Source of the DNA: Neobacillus sp. PS2-9
GTDB lineage: Bacteria; Bacillota; Bacilli; Bacillales; Cytobacillaceae
Direction of reading: 5' to 3'
DNA: 64,000 nucleotides
Assembly (NCBI RefSeq): GCF_030915525.1
Contig: NZ_CP133269.1
Coordinates: 4,482,501-4,546,500, forward strand
Of the stretch, positions 1-7,662 are shown one piece after another (position 1 is the first letter of the stretch; every line of letters begins with the position of its first letter). The notes beneath the pieces are model-generated. The model was not told where the DNA came from. It was given only the letters and a program-made list of their open reading frames with translations, and did not search any database. The position numbers and the translations under genes were made by a program.

Positions 1-308
1 TCAATACCTGGAGTGATTAGTAGCGTGTCTGATTTTAAATCATGCGACCAAATAGCAACATCAAGTGTATCAAAGATATTTTTTAATTTAAGTTTATTTT
101 GTCGAAGCTCTTCGTCCTTTTTCTCTATTCCTTTTAATGAAAGGAGAAAAATCGGCAGTGCTCCGATGAGGATAATAATAGAAATAATCTTTAGGAATTT
201 AATAGATGGATAGAAAAAAGAAACTGCAATGTCAAGCAGCTCTGAAAAAACGATCAAACTAAAAATGAGTTTCCAATAAGTTGGATCATTTAATTTCCTT
301 GTCCCCAA
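1..308 (-). CDS. N-terminal part of a membrane-anchored PAS sensor protein (runs off left edge)
   Basis: Reading the minus strand from a TTG at 308 gives an open frame to the window edge (102 codons). The TTG has an AAGGGAG ribosome site 9 bases upstream, and no in-frame ATG precedes it. Two hydrophobic segments (about residues 13-34 and 42-58) are followed by a charged helix (EKKDEELRQNKLKLKN) and then IFDTLDVAIWSHD, which looks like the start of a PAS domain. The architecture suggests a sensor kinase or a GGDEF/EAL signalling protein, but the output domain is outside the window. The call of signalling protein is inference from architecture. Confidence 0.6.
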   Translation of the reverse strand, partial: MGTRKLNDPTYWKLIFSLIVFSELLDIAVSFFYPSIKFLKIISIIILIGALPIFLLSLKGIEKKDEELRQNKLKLKNIFDTLDVAIWSHDLKSDTLLITPGI

Positions 309-423
309 GTTTGTTCTCTCCCTTATACCATGCGATGGGTCGGAGCCACATGACAATAAATTTAGCCTTTATCTATAAAATAACAAAAATCGACTTATTT
401 AACAATGAAATATCAAATAAAAC

Positions 424-437
424 TGGAAGCGTTTACA
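424..437. promoter_or_regulatory. cre-like catabolite control site
   Basis: TGGAAGCGTTTACA matches the Bacillus CcpA consensus TGWNANCGNTNWCA at all but one position. It lies 190 bases before doxX and about 115 bases before the start of the left-edge sensor gene, so either could be the target. The rest of 309-627 is AT-rich with no open frame that I would call. Confidence 0.4.
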
Positions 438-627
438 TTTTTTGTATATAAAAAAAGCTCGATATGGAAATATTTCCTCTTAAACTTGCTGGTTAGGGCT
501 GTTCAACTGTTTGTCATAACATTTCTAACAAACTGTGAACTTATCACTATAGCCATGTTATTTAAATAAAAATGTAATATATTGTAACTATAAAGAACAA
601 AACAAAAAATGAAAGAAGGAATCATTT

Positions 628-1143
628 ATGTTTAACAAATTTTTAAGAGAAAACAAAATTGCATCTGTTATCTTAACAGTCTTACGTTTATACCTCGGTT
701 ACTCTTGGTTTACTGCAGGATTCCATAAATTAACTGGCGGATTTGACGCTGCTGGATTCTTAAAAGGAGCCATTGCTAACCCGGTAAAAGGTCCAGATGG
801 CGCAGTCGTTTTTGGCTGGTACGTTGACTTCTTGAAACACTTTGCTCTTCCAAACGTCGATGTCTTCAACGTTCTTGTTCCTTGGGGCGAAACATTAATT
901 GGTTTAGGCTTAATCCTTGGATGCTTAACAACTGCCGCTATGTTCTTTGGTCTCGTCATGAACTTCAGCTTCTTCTTAGCTGGCACTGTATCTCACAACC
1001 CTAGAGACATCTTCCTTGGCTTCATTATCTTAACAGCTGGCTACAACGCTGGTAAAATCGGTTTAGACCGTTGGGTTGTACCTTTCTTTAGAAAAATGAG
1101 TAACAAAACAGCCGCTACTGAAAAATCAAAAGCTACAGTCTAA
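628..1143 (+). CDS. DoxX family membrane protein (copy 1)
   Basis: A 171-residue protein of the DoxX/TQO-small-subunit family. Four hydrophobic segments are visible, with the family pattern LRLYLGYSWFTAGFHKL near the start (about residues 19-35) and a conserved block ending GLDRWVVPFF. DoxX proteins are membrane proteins linked in some species to quinone reduction or thiol redox stress; the role here is unknown. A GAAAGAAGGA ribosome site sits 7 bases before the ATG. It is monocistronic, ending in a strong terminator. A close paralogue lies at 25211-25720, with near-identical core residues 50-130 but different flanks. DoxX membership is clear; the substrate is not. Confidence 0.85.
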   Translation: MFNKFLRENKIASVILTVLRLYLGYSWFTAGFHKLTGGFDAAGFLKGAIANPVKGPDGAVVFGWYVDFLKHFALPNVDVFNVLVPWGETLIGLGLILGCLTTAAMFFGLVMNFSFFLAGTVSHNPRDIFLGFIILTAGYNAGKIGLDRWVVPFFRKMSNKTAATEKSKATV

Positions 1144-1149
1144 CTGAAT

Positions 1150-1184
1150 AAAAAAGACGATTCGGTATTCGAATCGTCTTTTTT
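1150..1184. terminator. Bidirectional intrinsic terminator
   Basis: A 15-base perfect stem (AAAAAAGACGATTCG against its complement) with a 5-base loop gives a T-run on both strands. It serves doxX from the left and the GH13 gene at 1193-2860 from the right. Confidence 0.9.
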
Positions 1185-1192
1185 ACATCGTT

Positions 1193-2860
1193 TTATTTCA
1201 TTCGGTACACTCTTGCCTCATAAGGCTTTAATGTAAATTTTTGATGTGGTTCATGTGGTGATACTTCATAATTGTTTAGCAGCAAGTTATGGTAGTCGAG
1301 GGAAACGCCCTGCATCTCTGCAGGCTGTGTAGAAAGATTAGTTATAACTATAATCTTTTCCTCATTTAACGTCCTTGTATAAGCAAAAATTTGAGGATCA
1401 TCCTTCAAAAGCAATTCATACGTACCATAGGTAAATACTTCGTTGGCTTTCTTTAGATCAATCATCTTCTTATAGAAGTTTAAAACAGAATGTTCGTCGT
1501 TTTGTTGCGACACGACATTGATGTCTTTAAAATTCGGATTAACCTTCAACCATGGATTCCCTGTGCTGAAACCAGCATTCTCTGCCGTTGACCATTGCAT
1601 CGGAGTTCGTGAGTTATCACGGCCAGAGGCCCAAATAATCTCCATGATCTCCTCGTGCGGAACACCCTCTGCCCGCTTGATACGGTACATATTCTTTGCC
1701 GACACATCGTCATAATCCTCTATGGAATCAAATTGGACATTAGTCATGCCAATCTCTTGCCCCTGATAGATGAACGGAGTACCCTGCATGAGAAAATACA
1801 TGGCTCCGAACGCTGTTGCACTCTCACGCCAATATTCCTTATCATTTCCCCAAGTCGAGACTACACGCGGCTTGTCGTGGTTCTCGATGAACAAAGCGTT
1901 CCATCCTTTATTTTCTAATCCTTTTTGCCATCGAGACAATACATCCTTAAGCTCTACAATATCCAACTGTTTTTTCGCTTCGGCATCCCATAATGCTAGA
2001 TGCTCAAATTGGAATACCATATTGAACTTCCCTGTCTTTTCACCAACCCAACGCTCCACATCTTCCACGTCATCAACCGTTACTCCGTTCGCCTCACCGA
2101 CAGTCATAATGTCATATTTAGCAAACGTCTCTTCCTTTAATTCCTCCAAAAACGTATGAATTCCGTCCACATTCATCATTTTATCGAAGCAAGAGACATA
2201 TTGGAGCCCTTCAGGATTTGGCATATCCTCTAGGCCCTCTTCCTTTTTAATGTGGCTAATCGCATCGACACGGAAACCATCGATTCCCTTATCGAGCCAC
2301 CAGTTTACCATTTCATACAGCGCCTTCCGTACCTCTTCATTTTCCCAGTTAAGGTCTGGCTGCTTTTTTGAAAAAATATGCATGAAATACTGATCAGTTT
2401 GTTCATCATATTTCCAGGCTGAACCACCAAAAATGCTTTCCCAGTTATTCGGTTCTTTCCCGCCTTTTCCATCACGCCAGATATACCAATCACGCTTTGG
2501 ATTTTCTTCAGACGCACGGGATTCGATAAACCAAGGATGTTCATCACTCGTATGGTTAATGACTAGATCAAGGATAAGTTTCATCCCACGGCGATGTGTT
2601 TCCTCTAAAAGAAGATTAAAATCAGCCATCGTTCCAAACTCTTCCATAATCTCTTGGTAGTCACTGATATCGTAACCATTATCGTCATTAGGCGATTGAT
2701 ACATTGGACTAACCCAGATCACATCAATCCCTAGTTCTTTTAAATAATCTAATTTAGAGATGATGCCCTTGATATCCCCAATCCCGTCTCCATTGGAATC
2801 CATGAAGCTTCGAGGATAAATCTGATAGGCAACAGCTTCTTTCCACCATAATTTATTCAT
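1193..2860 (-). CDS. Alpha-glucosidase, GH13 (oligo-1,6-glucosidase type)
   Basis: A 555-residue GH13 enzyme, the normal length for oligo-1,6-glucosidase/MalL. The four conserved regions are visible: DLVINHTSD, GFRVDAISH (nucleophile Asp), TVGEANG (acid/base Glu) and FIENHDKPR (third Asp). It has no signal peptide, so it acts in the cytosol on imported isomalto- or malto-oligosaccharides. It is the last gene of the minus-strand sugar locus, 53 bases after the LacI regulator. A second enzyme of the same family lies at 7663-9333, so the locus carries two glucosidases of presumably different preference. Alternatives within GH13 (trehalose-6-phosphate hydrolase, sucrase) cannot be excluded by reading. 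Confidence 0.9.
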   Translation of the reverse strand: MNKLWWKEAVAYQIYPRSFMDSNGDGIGDIKGIISKLDYLKELGIDVIWVSPMYQSPNDDNGYDISDYQEIMEEFGTMADFNLLLEETHRRGMKLILDLVINHTSDEHPWFIESRASEENPKRDWYIWRDGKGGKEPNNWESIFGGSAWKYDEQTDQYFMHIFSKKQPDLNWENEEVRKALYEMVNWWLDKGIDGFRVDAISHIKKEEGLEDMPNPEGLQYVSCFDKMMNVDGIHTFLEELKEETFAKYDIMTVGEANGVTVDDVEDVERWVGEKTGKFNMVFQFEHLALWDAEAKKQLDIVELKDVLSRWQKGLENKGWNALFIENHDKPRVVSTWGNDKEYWRESATAFGAMYFLMQGTPFIYQGQEIGMTNVQFDSIEDYDDVSAKNMYRIKRAEGVPHEEIMEIIWASGRDNSRTPMQWSTAENAGFSTGNPWLKVNPNFKDINVVSQQNDEHSVLNFYKKMIDLKKANEVFTYGTYELLLKDDPQIFAYTRTLNEEKIIVITNLSTQPAEMQGVSLDYHNLLLNNYEVSPHEPHQKFTLKPYEARVYRMK

Positions 2861-2913
2861 GTAAAATCCTCACTGACTCTTTTTATGTTTGTCATTTCAC
2901 ATTCAATCCAAAG

Positions 2914-3936
2914 CTATTTTTTCACCGCGCACGACTTACGTTCAATTAGCTTTGTTGGAATCGTGATTCTCTTTGGCAACGTATCAGGATTCTCGATTTT
3001 TTCTATTAAACATTCTGTTGCCAAATGACCTAATTGAAATGTGCCAATATCCACCGAAGTTAGTGGAGGCTTAGAATGTTCAGATAGCGAGAGATTATTA
3101 AAGCCTACGATTGAAATATCTTCAGGCACTCTGATGTTTAATTTTTCTAAATGACTGATGATTTCATACGCCATTAAATCATCCTGTGTTACCAATGCTG
3201 TAGGAGGAGCATCAAGCTTCATCAAAGAACAAATGGCATCTATTCCTTGTTCATTGACTAACTCTTCATTAACGAGATAAGCCTCATTTACTGTAAGTCC
3301 AGCTTCCTTAAGAGCCAACTTATATCCATTAATCCGGTCAATAGTAACCACAAAATCCGGATTTATTCCAACGTAAGCAATATTCGTATGACCGTGTTCA
3401 ATTAAGTAGTTGGTTACCTGTTTGCTAATAAAAATATTGTCATTATCAACATACGTAATTCTCTCTTCATTCACGCTTGGCCGACCCACTACCGCAAAAG
3501 GAAAGCCGATTTCCTCCAGGTAGTTCATGGTCCGGTCATTGACACGAGAGTATAACAGAAGGATTCCATCGACACGTCTACCCATAACCATGGACAGGAC
3601 TTCTTCGTGAATTTCTTCCTCAGTGGACCCCGTTGAAAGATAAATACCGTATTTACTTTCATGGGCATGCATACTGATTCCTCTTAATACTTCAGGGAAG
3701 AATGGGTTTCGAAAGGCATGGTAGGCCGAATTCGGCATTATGACGCCAATGGTTTGAGTGCTTTTAGCAACCAAGCTACGCGCTTGCAAATTAGGATAGT
3801 ACCCTAATTGTTCCATCACTTCTTTTACACGTCTCTTTGTTTGTTCGCTTATTCGCGGGTTATTGGCAATTACCCTTGAAACCGTCGAAGGCGCCACATT
3901 TGCTTCCCTTGCCACATCCTTAATTGTAACCACCAT
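2914..3936 (-). CDS. LacI/GalR family transcriptional regulator of the alpha-glucoside locus
   Basis: A 340-residue LacI-family repressor. The N-terminal helix-turn-helix is VTIKDVAREANVAPSTVSRV, followed by a hinge helix (LGYYPNLQARSL) and a periplasmic-binding-protein-like sensor domain. The ATG has a GGGGGAAGTA ribosome site. It lies between the permease genes and the distal glucosidase, so it is probably co-transcribed and autoregulated. The palindromes GTGCAA..TTGCAC upstream of the binding-protein gene are of the type LacI/MalR proteins bind. The inducer is presumably a maltose- or isomaltose-type sugar; this is inferred from the neighbours. Confidence 0.9.
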   Translation of the reverse strand: MVVTIKDVAREANVAPSTVSRVIANNPRISEQTKRRVKEVMEQLGYYPNLQARSLVAKSTQTIGVIMPNSAYHAFRNPFFPEVLRGISMHAHESKYGIYLSTGSTEEEIHEEVLSMVMGRRVDGILLLYSRVNDRTMNYLEEIGFPFAVVGRPSVNEERITYVDNDNIFISKQVTNYLIEHGHTNIAYVGINPDFVVTIDRINGYKLALKEAGLTVNEAYLVNEELVNEQGIDAICSLMKLDAPPTALVTQDDLMAYEIISHLEKLNIRVPEDISIVGFNNLSLSEHSKPPLTSVDIGTFQLGHLATECLIEKIENPDTLPKRITIPTKLIERKSCAVKK

Positions 3937-3993
3937 TACTTCCCCCTAATACCAATAAATTGCTCGTTTCTCTACTATATTATAAGGTAGAAA

Positions 3994-4809
3994 TTATTTA
4001 ACCGCGCCTTCAGAAATACCTTTGATAATTTCCCTTTGTGCAAAGAAGTACGCAATAATTACTGGAATAATAGCAATCGTTAATCCAGCAAGTGCTAAAT
4101 GCCATTGCTTTGTATACTCACCGAAGAAGAAGAACATTTTCAATGGAATAGTTTCCATTCCTTCTTGGTTAATAACAAGAGATGGAAGTAAGTAGTCATT
4201 CCAAATCCAAATGGTATTCAATATGGCAACTGTAACAGTAATTGGCTTTAACATAGGGAAAATAATGTGCCAAAAAATTTGGAAACGATTAGCCCCATCA
4301 ATGGTTGCAGCTTCATCCAAGGATTTTGGGATTCCGCTCAATGTACCATGGTACAGGAAGATGGAAAGACTCGCACCAAAGCCTAAATACATAAAGATAA
4401 TTCCAGAACGATTAAGCAGTTCTATTTTTCCAAAAATCGTCACTAATGGAATCATAACGGATTGGAAAGGAATTAACATCGCTGCAACAAACATGAAGAA
4501 TATAATGGTACTTATTTTGCTTTTATTTCTTGAAAGAGCGTAGGCAGCCATAGACGAGAAAATAATGATGATACCTACACTAACTACCGTAATAATCAGT
4601 GAATTCATAAATGTTTTTAGGAAGGTAAGTTCATTAAATGCTTCAACATAGTTATCAAAAGTAAATACTTCTGGTAATTTTAATGTGTCTGAGAAGATCT
4701 CCCTCTTTGTTTTAAAGGAGTTGACAATCATTAAGTAAAAAGGAGAAAGCCATAACAGACCTAATAACAAACCAAGGATTTCGAGCGGCAATTTATATTT
4801 TCTTCCCAT
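3994..4809 (-). CDS. Carbohydrate ABC transporter permease (MalG type)
   Basis: A 271-residue inner-membrane permease of the MalG/MsmG family with six predicted membrane segments. The EAA loop that contacts the ATPase reads LDEAATIDGANRFQIFWHI (about residues 163-181). The stop codon of the upstream permease overlaps this start (TAATG), so translation is coupled. It pairs with the permease at 4809-5672 and the binding protein at 5861-7171. No ATPase gene is present in the locus, as is usual for Bacillus sugar importers that share MsmX. Confidence 0.92.
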   Translation of the reverse strand: MGRKYKLPLEILGLLLGLLWLSPFYLMIVNSFKTKREIFSDTLKLPEVFTFDNYVEAFNELTFLKTFMNSLIITVVSVGIIIIFSSMAAYALSRNKSKISTIIFFMFVAAMLIPFQSVMIPLVTIFGKIELLNRSGIIFMYLGFGASLSIFLYHGTLSGIPKSLDEAATIDGANRFQIFWHIIFPMLKPITVTVAILNTIWIWNDYLLPSLVINQEGMETIPLKMFFFFGEYTKQWHLALAGLTIAIIPVIIAYFFAQREIIKGISEGAVK

Positions 4810-5672
4810 TACATTTCTACCTCCCTTTTCTTGTTGATGTACACTTGTGTTAAGGAAATAGCAGCAACGATGATAAAGAAGATAACTGCTTTTGCCTGAG
4901 CATAAGCCATTTCACTTTCACCAAATGCCGTTTTAAAAATCTCCATTGCGACCATTTGCGTGGAATTGTAAGGCCCACCGCCTGTTAATGATAAGTTTTG
5001 GTCGTAAAGCTTGAAAGTATTCGATAATGTTAAGAACAAACTAACTGTAAATGCAGGAGCAACTAACGGGAATACGATAAAGCGTAGACGCTGGAGTGAA
5101 CTAGCGCCATCTATTTCAGCAGCTTCAATCAGCTCTGTCGGTACACCTTCTAAGTAAGAAATATAGATTACCATGATATATCCGGCCATCTGCCAGCTCA
5201 TTAGGATCACTAAGCCCCAAAAACCAGTGTTTGTAGTAGAAAGCCATCCTTGTAAGTTTTCGATTCCAAACAATTCTCCAACACCGGCAAATACCTTAAT
5301 AAAAATAAACTGCCAGATAAAACCTAGAATCAGACCACCAATTAGGTTTGGCATGAAGAAGATTGTACGTAGGAACTTACTTGTTTTAATTTTTGATGTC
5401 ACGATAAGTGCTAAGGCTAAACCAAAGAAGTTAATTAAAATAATGGAAACGACAGTAAACTTTACTGTAAACCATAATGAATCTAAGAATTCCTTGTCTT
5501 TAAAGACATTAATATAATTCTCGAAGCCTATAAAGCCGCCCACTTCAATACCATTCCAGTCTGTAAATGAATAGTAGACTCCAAAGAGCAATGGAATGAT
5601 AACAACCATAGATAATGCTAATAGAACTGGGGCTAAAAATAACCAATATGATAATTCCCGCGTACGCATCAT
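4809..5672 (-). CDS. Carbohydrate ABC transporter permease (MalF type)
   Basis: A 287-residue permease of the MalF/MsmF family, short like other Gram-positive members and lacking the large periplasmic loop of E. coli MalF. The EAA motif reads LIEAAEIDGASSLQRLRFI (about residues 181-199). A GGAGG site precedes a double ATG; either codon could be used. It is separated from the binding-protein gene by 188 bases that hold a nested stem-loop. It forms the translocation pore with the 3994-4809 product. Confidence 0.92.
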   Translation of the reverse strand: MMRTRELSYWLFLAPVLLALSMVVIIPLLFGVYYSFTDWNGIEVGGFIGFENYINVFKDKEFLDSLWFTVKFTVVSIILINFFGLALALIVTSKIKTSKFLRTIFFMPNLIGGLILGFIWQFIFIKVFAGVGELFGIENLQGWLSTTNTGFWGLVILMSWQMAGYIMVIYISYLEGVPTELIEAAEIDGASSLQRLRFIVFPLVAPAFTVSLFLTLSNTFKLYDQNLSLTGGGPYNSTQMVAMEIFKTAFGESEMAYAQAKAVIFFIIVAAISLTQVYINKKREVEM

Positions 5673-5771
5673 GGTAAAAAAACCTCCAATGTGTTTTGTA
5701 TTTTTTCTAAGTTAGTAATGATTGAAAGAAAAGGGGCTGATCGATAAGTAAAGCCTAACTACTAAAGTTAC

Positions 5772-5859
5772 CCCTTATGAACCAGCCGCTTGTCTCTCTG
5801 CTAATTTATAATGGGTCCTGCTTTTATCAAGTAGGACCCATTATCTTTGTTCATAAGGG
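5772..5859 (-). promoter_or_regulatory. Nested stem-loop between binding-protein and permease genes
   Basis: Two nested perfect stems lie directly after the binding-protein stop codon: an outer 11-bp stem (5772-5782 with 5849-5859, CCCTTATGAAC) and an inner stem of about 12 bp (5811-5819 with 5834-5842, core ATGGGTCCT). There is no T-run after it on the minus strand, so it is more likely an mRNA-stabilising or processing element, or a partial attenuator, than a full terminator. Confidence 0.6.
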
Positions 5860-5860
5860 A

Positions 5861-7171
5861 TTATTTATTACGTGCTTTTTCCCAAGCTTCTTTTGAAGTT
5901 TTCACTACGTCATCCCATTTAGCTTCTTTGCTCAAATATTTTTGGATTTGAACACCAAGTGTATCTTGTCCCCAGCCAGTTGGGTAGCCCATGAATGTCC
6001 AGCCGATTGTCTTGCCATCTTGAGCATATTGATAAATTTCTTTTGAAAGTGGATCACTGATTTTTGATGCATCAAAGCCATCATAAGCAGGGATAAATTT
6101 GAAGTCGTTGATAACGATTTCTTTACCTTCGTCAGATGTATATAACCAGTCTAAAAATTTCTTAGCTTCAGCTTGTGTAGCTTTGTCTTTGTTGCTGTTT
6201 ACGCCCCAGTACATTGGGATACCAACAGGAATGGCATCTTCTTTGTAGCCTTCAACAGGGATTGGTAATAAACCAATGTTCTTATCAGCGAAATCTTTGT
6301 CGATACCAGCGATTGAACCATATGCCCAGTTACCTTGTTGAATCATGGCTACTTTTTGAAGAGAGAATAATTCTTCAACTTGTTGAGCATAGTCAAGGCT
6401 TACAGTTGGTTGAACAGAGTAGTTGTTTTGAAGATCAAGGACCTTCTTGAACGCATCACCATATTTGAAGTCAACTTTCTTTGCACTGAATGCATTTAGA
6501 ACGTTGTTATCAAATTCTGGAGCTAAGAATGCATTGGATAAGTGTAAGCCAGTTACCCAAGTTTCTTTACCAGGAAGGGCAAATACTGCTTTTAGACCAA
6601 GGTCACCCTTTTTAGAATCTAAAGTTTTTACAGCCTTTTCAAGGTCTGCATAGCTCTTGATTGATGTTGGATCAATGCCAGCCTTTTCAAATATTGCTTT
6701 GTTATAGATGAAGCCGTAACCTTCTTGGTTGTATGGTAATCCTAAAACTTTGCCATCTTTAGTTACCCCATCAAGGGTTCCTTTTAATGCCTTTTTAGAA
6801 GCTTCTGTATCAGAAAGGTCAGCTAATTTCTTTTGCCAATCTTCCACATCTTGTGGTCCACCGATGTTGTAGATTGCCGGCTCTTTACCTGAAGCAAATT
6901 TAGATTTTAAAGCAGCACCATAATCTTCACCGCCACCAACAGTTGTGATGTTGATATTTACTCCTTTGTGTGCTGCTTCATATTTCTTTGCAGCATCTTC
7001 AAATTGCTTTTTGAATTCTACTTTAAATTGGAATACATCAAGTGTTACATTTCCACCTTTTGACTCTTCTTTAGCTCCGCCATCTTTATCAGCGTTACCA
7101 CAGCCTGTTAAAAGGAGACTTAATGAAAGAAGCCCAGCTCCAATTCCAGAAAATAATTTTTTCTTATTCAT
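5861..7171 (-). CDS. Sugar ABC transporter substrate-binding lipoprotein
   Basis: A 436-residue extracellular solute-binding protein of the family-1 (MalE/MsmE-like) cluster. A lipoprotein signal peptide is clear: lysine-rich start, hydrophobic stretch, then lipobox LLTGC with lipidated Cys24. The mature part shows the family blocks YNQEGYGFIYNKAIFEKAG and PVGIPMYWGVNS. It is the first gene of the import operon, and the hairpin just behind it would allow more binding protein than permease to be made. The promoter with an operator on its -35 box lies about 125-155 bases upstream. The substrate is probably an alpha-glucoside, judged from two flanking GH13 glucosidases. Confidence 0.92.
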   Translation of the reverse strand: MNKKKLFSGIGAGLLSLSLLLTGCGNADKDGGAKEESKGGNVTLDVFQFKVEFKKQFEDAAKKYEAAHKGVNINITTVGGGEDYGAALKSKFASGKEPAIYNIGGPQDVEDWQKKLADLSDTEASKKALKGTLDGVTKDGKVLGLPYNQEGYGFIYNKAIFEKAGIDPTSIKSYADLEKAVKTLDSKKGDLGLKAVFALPGKETWVTGLHLSNAFLAPEFDNNVLNAFSAKKVDFKYGDAFKKVLDLQNNYSVQPTVSLDYAQQVEELFSLQKVAMIQQGNWAYGSIAGIDKDFADKNIGLLPIPVEGYKEDAIPVGIPMYWGVNSNKDKATQAEAKKFLDWLYTSDEGKEIVINDFKFIPAYDGFDASKISDPLSKEIYQYAQDGKTIGWTFMGYPTGWGQDTLGVQIQKYLSKEAKWDDVVKTSKEAWEKARNK

Positions 7172-7295
7172 GATTTACCCCCATACTGAAAAATTTTGTA
7201 AAGCGTGTTGTTTCTGTGCAAAGTAAGAAAACATAGATGCATGTATTTTGTTCTATTTCGAACATTCTATTCTAGATGACTTAAATATATTTGAT

Positions 7296-7324
7296 ATCAT
7301 ACTAGTAATAGTTTAAGCGTGCAA
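7296..7324 (-). promoter_or_regulatory. Sigma-A-type promoter of the sugar import operon
   Basis: On the minus strand: -35 TTGCAC (7319-7324), a 17-base spacer, and -10 TATGAT (7296-7301). The -35 hexamer is the end of the palindromic operator at 7319-7334, so repressor binding would block polymerase. Confidence 0.65.
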
Positions 7325-7334
7325 TCGTTTGCAC
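7319..7334. promoter_or_regulatory. LacI-type operator overlapping the -35 box
   Basis: GTGCAATCGTTTGCAC is a near-perfect palindrome with a central CG, typical for LacI-family operators. It covers the -35 box of the binding-protein promoter. The likely ligand is the LacI regulator at 2914-3936. Confidence 0.65.
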
Positions 7335-7417
7335 TTACTTTTAAATAAAAAACTATTTTAGTATGTTGGTTTAAGTATCTAAGTTAGCATTCGAAATGTA
7401 GTAAAACTTTGCTATCT

Positions 7418-7433
7418 AAGAAAACGTTTGCAC
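7418..7433. promoter_or_regulatory. Second operator-like site
   Basis: AAGAAAACGTTTGCAC shares the CGTTTGCAC half of the promoter operator; the other half is degenerate (AGAAAA). It lies about 100 bases upstream and could help looping, or could be a weak cre site (two mismatches to the CcpA consensus). Confidence 0.45.
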
Positions 7434-7538
7434 ATTATAGCAGAAAAACTGTAAAAAAATCGTTATTCCTCAATAAAAATTCTACTTACTTTACAGTTAA
7501 TATCTACTAATACCCCCTATACATTTTGTATATCGTTA

Positions 7539-7554
7539 GCGAAAACGTTTGCAC
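7539..7554. promoter_or_regulatory. Third operator-like site
   Basis: GCGAAAACGTTTGCAC repeats the AAAACGTTTGCAC of the second site exactly, 121 bases further on. The shared orientation and the perfect half-site suggest a repeated regulator-binding element. The remainder of 7172-7662 is AT-rich and holds no gene. Confidence 0.45.
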
Positions 7555-7619
7555 TAATCGATAGATTCATAGTAGCACTTTTAAAATGTATGCGCAATCA
7601 TTTTTTAATTTTTTTTATG

Positions 7620-7661
7620 GGGACAGTCCCCCGCCGCTTTAAAGCAGCGGGGGACTGTCCC
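7620..7661. repeat. Long palindromic element GGGACAGTCCC type
   Basis: Two 15-base arms (GGGACAGTCCCCCGC and its complement) enclose a second palindrome GCTTTAAAGC. It abuts the stop codon of the GH13 gene at 7663. After the hairpin the minus strand reads A-rich, not T-rich, so it is not a classic terminator. It is far more GC-rich than its surroundings. GGGACAGTCCC-type palindromes recur in Bacillus intergenic regions, to my recollection. Confidence 0.6.
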
Positions 7662-7662
7662 T

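Noticed and set aside
7418..7554. Two perfect cre sites
   Set aside because: Both have two mismatches to the CcpA consensus; their shared CGTTTGCAC fits the local LacI operator better.
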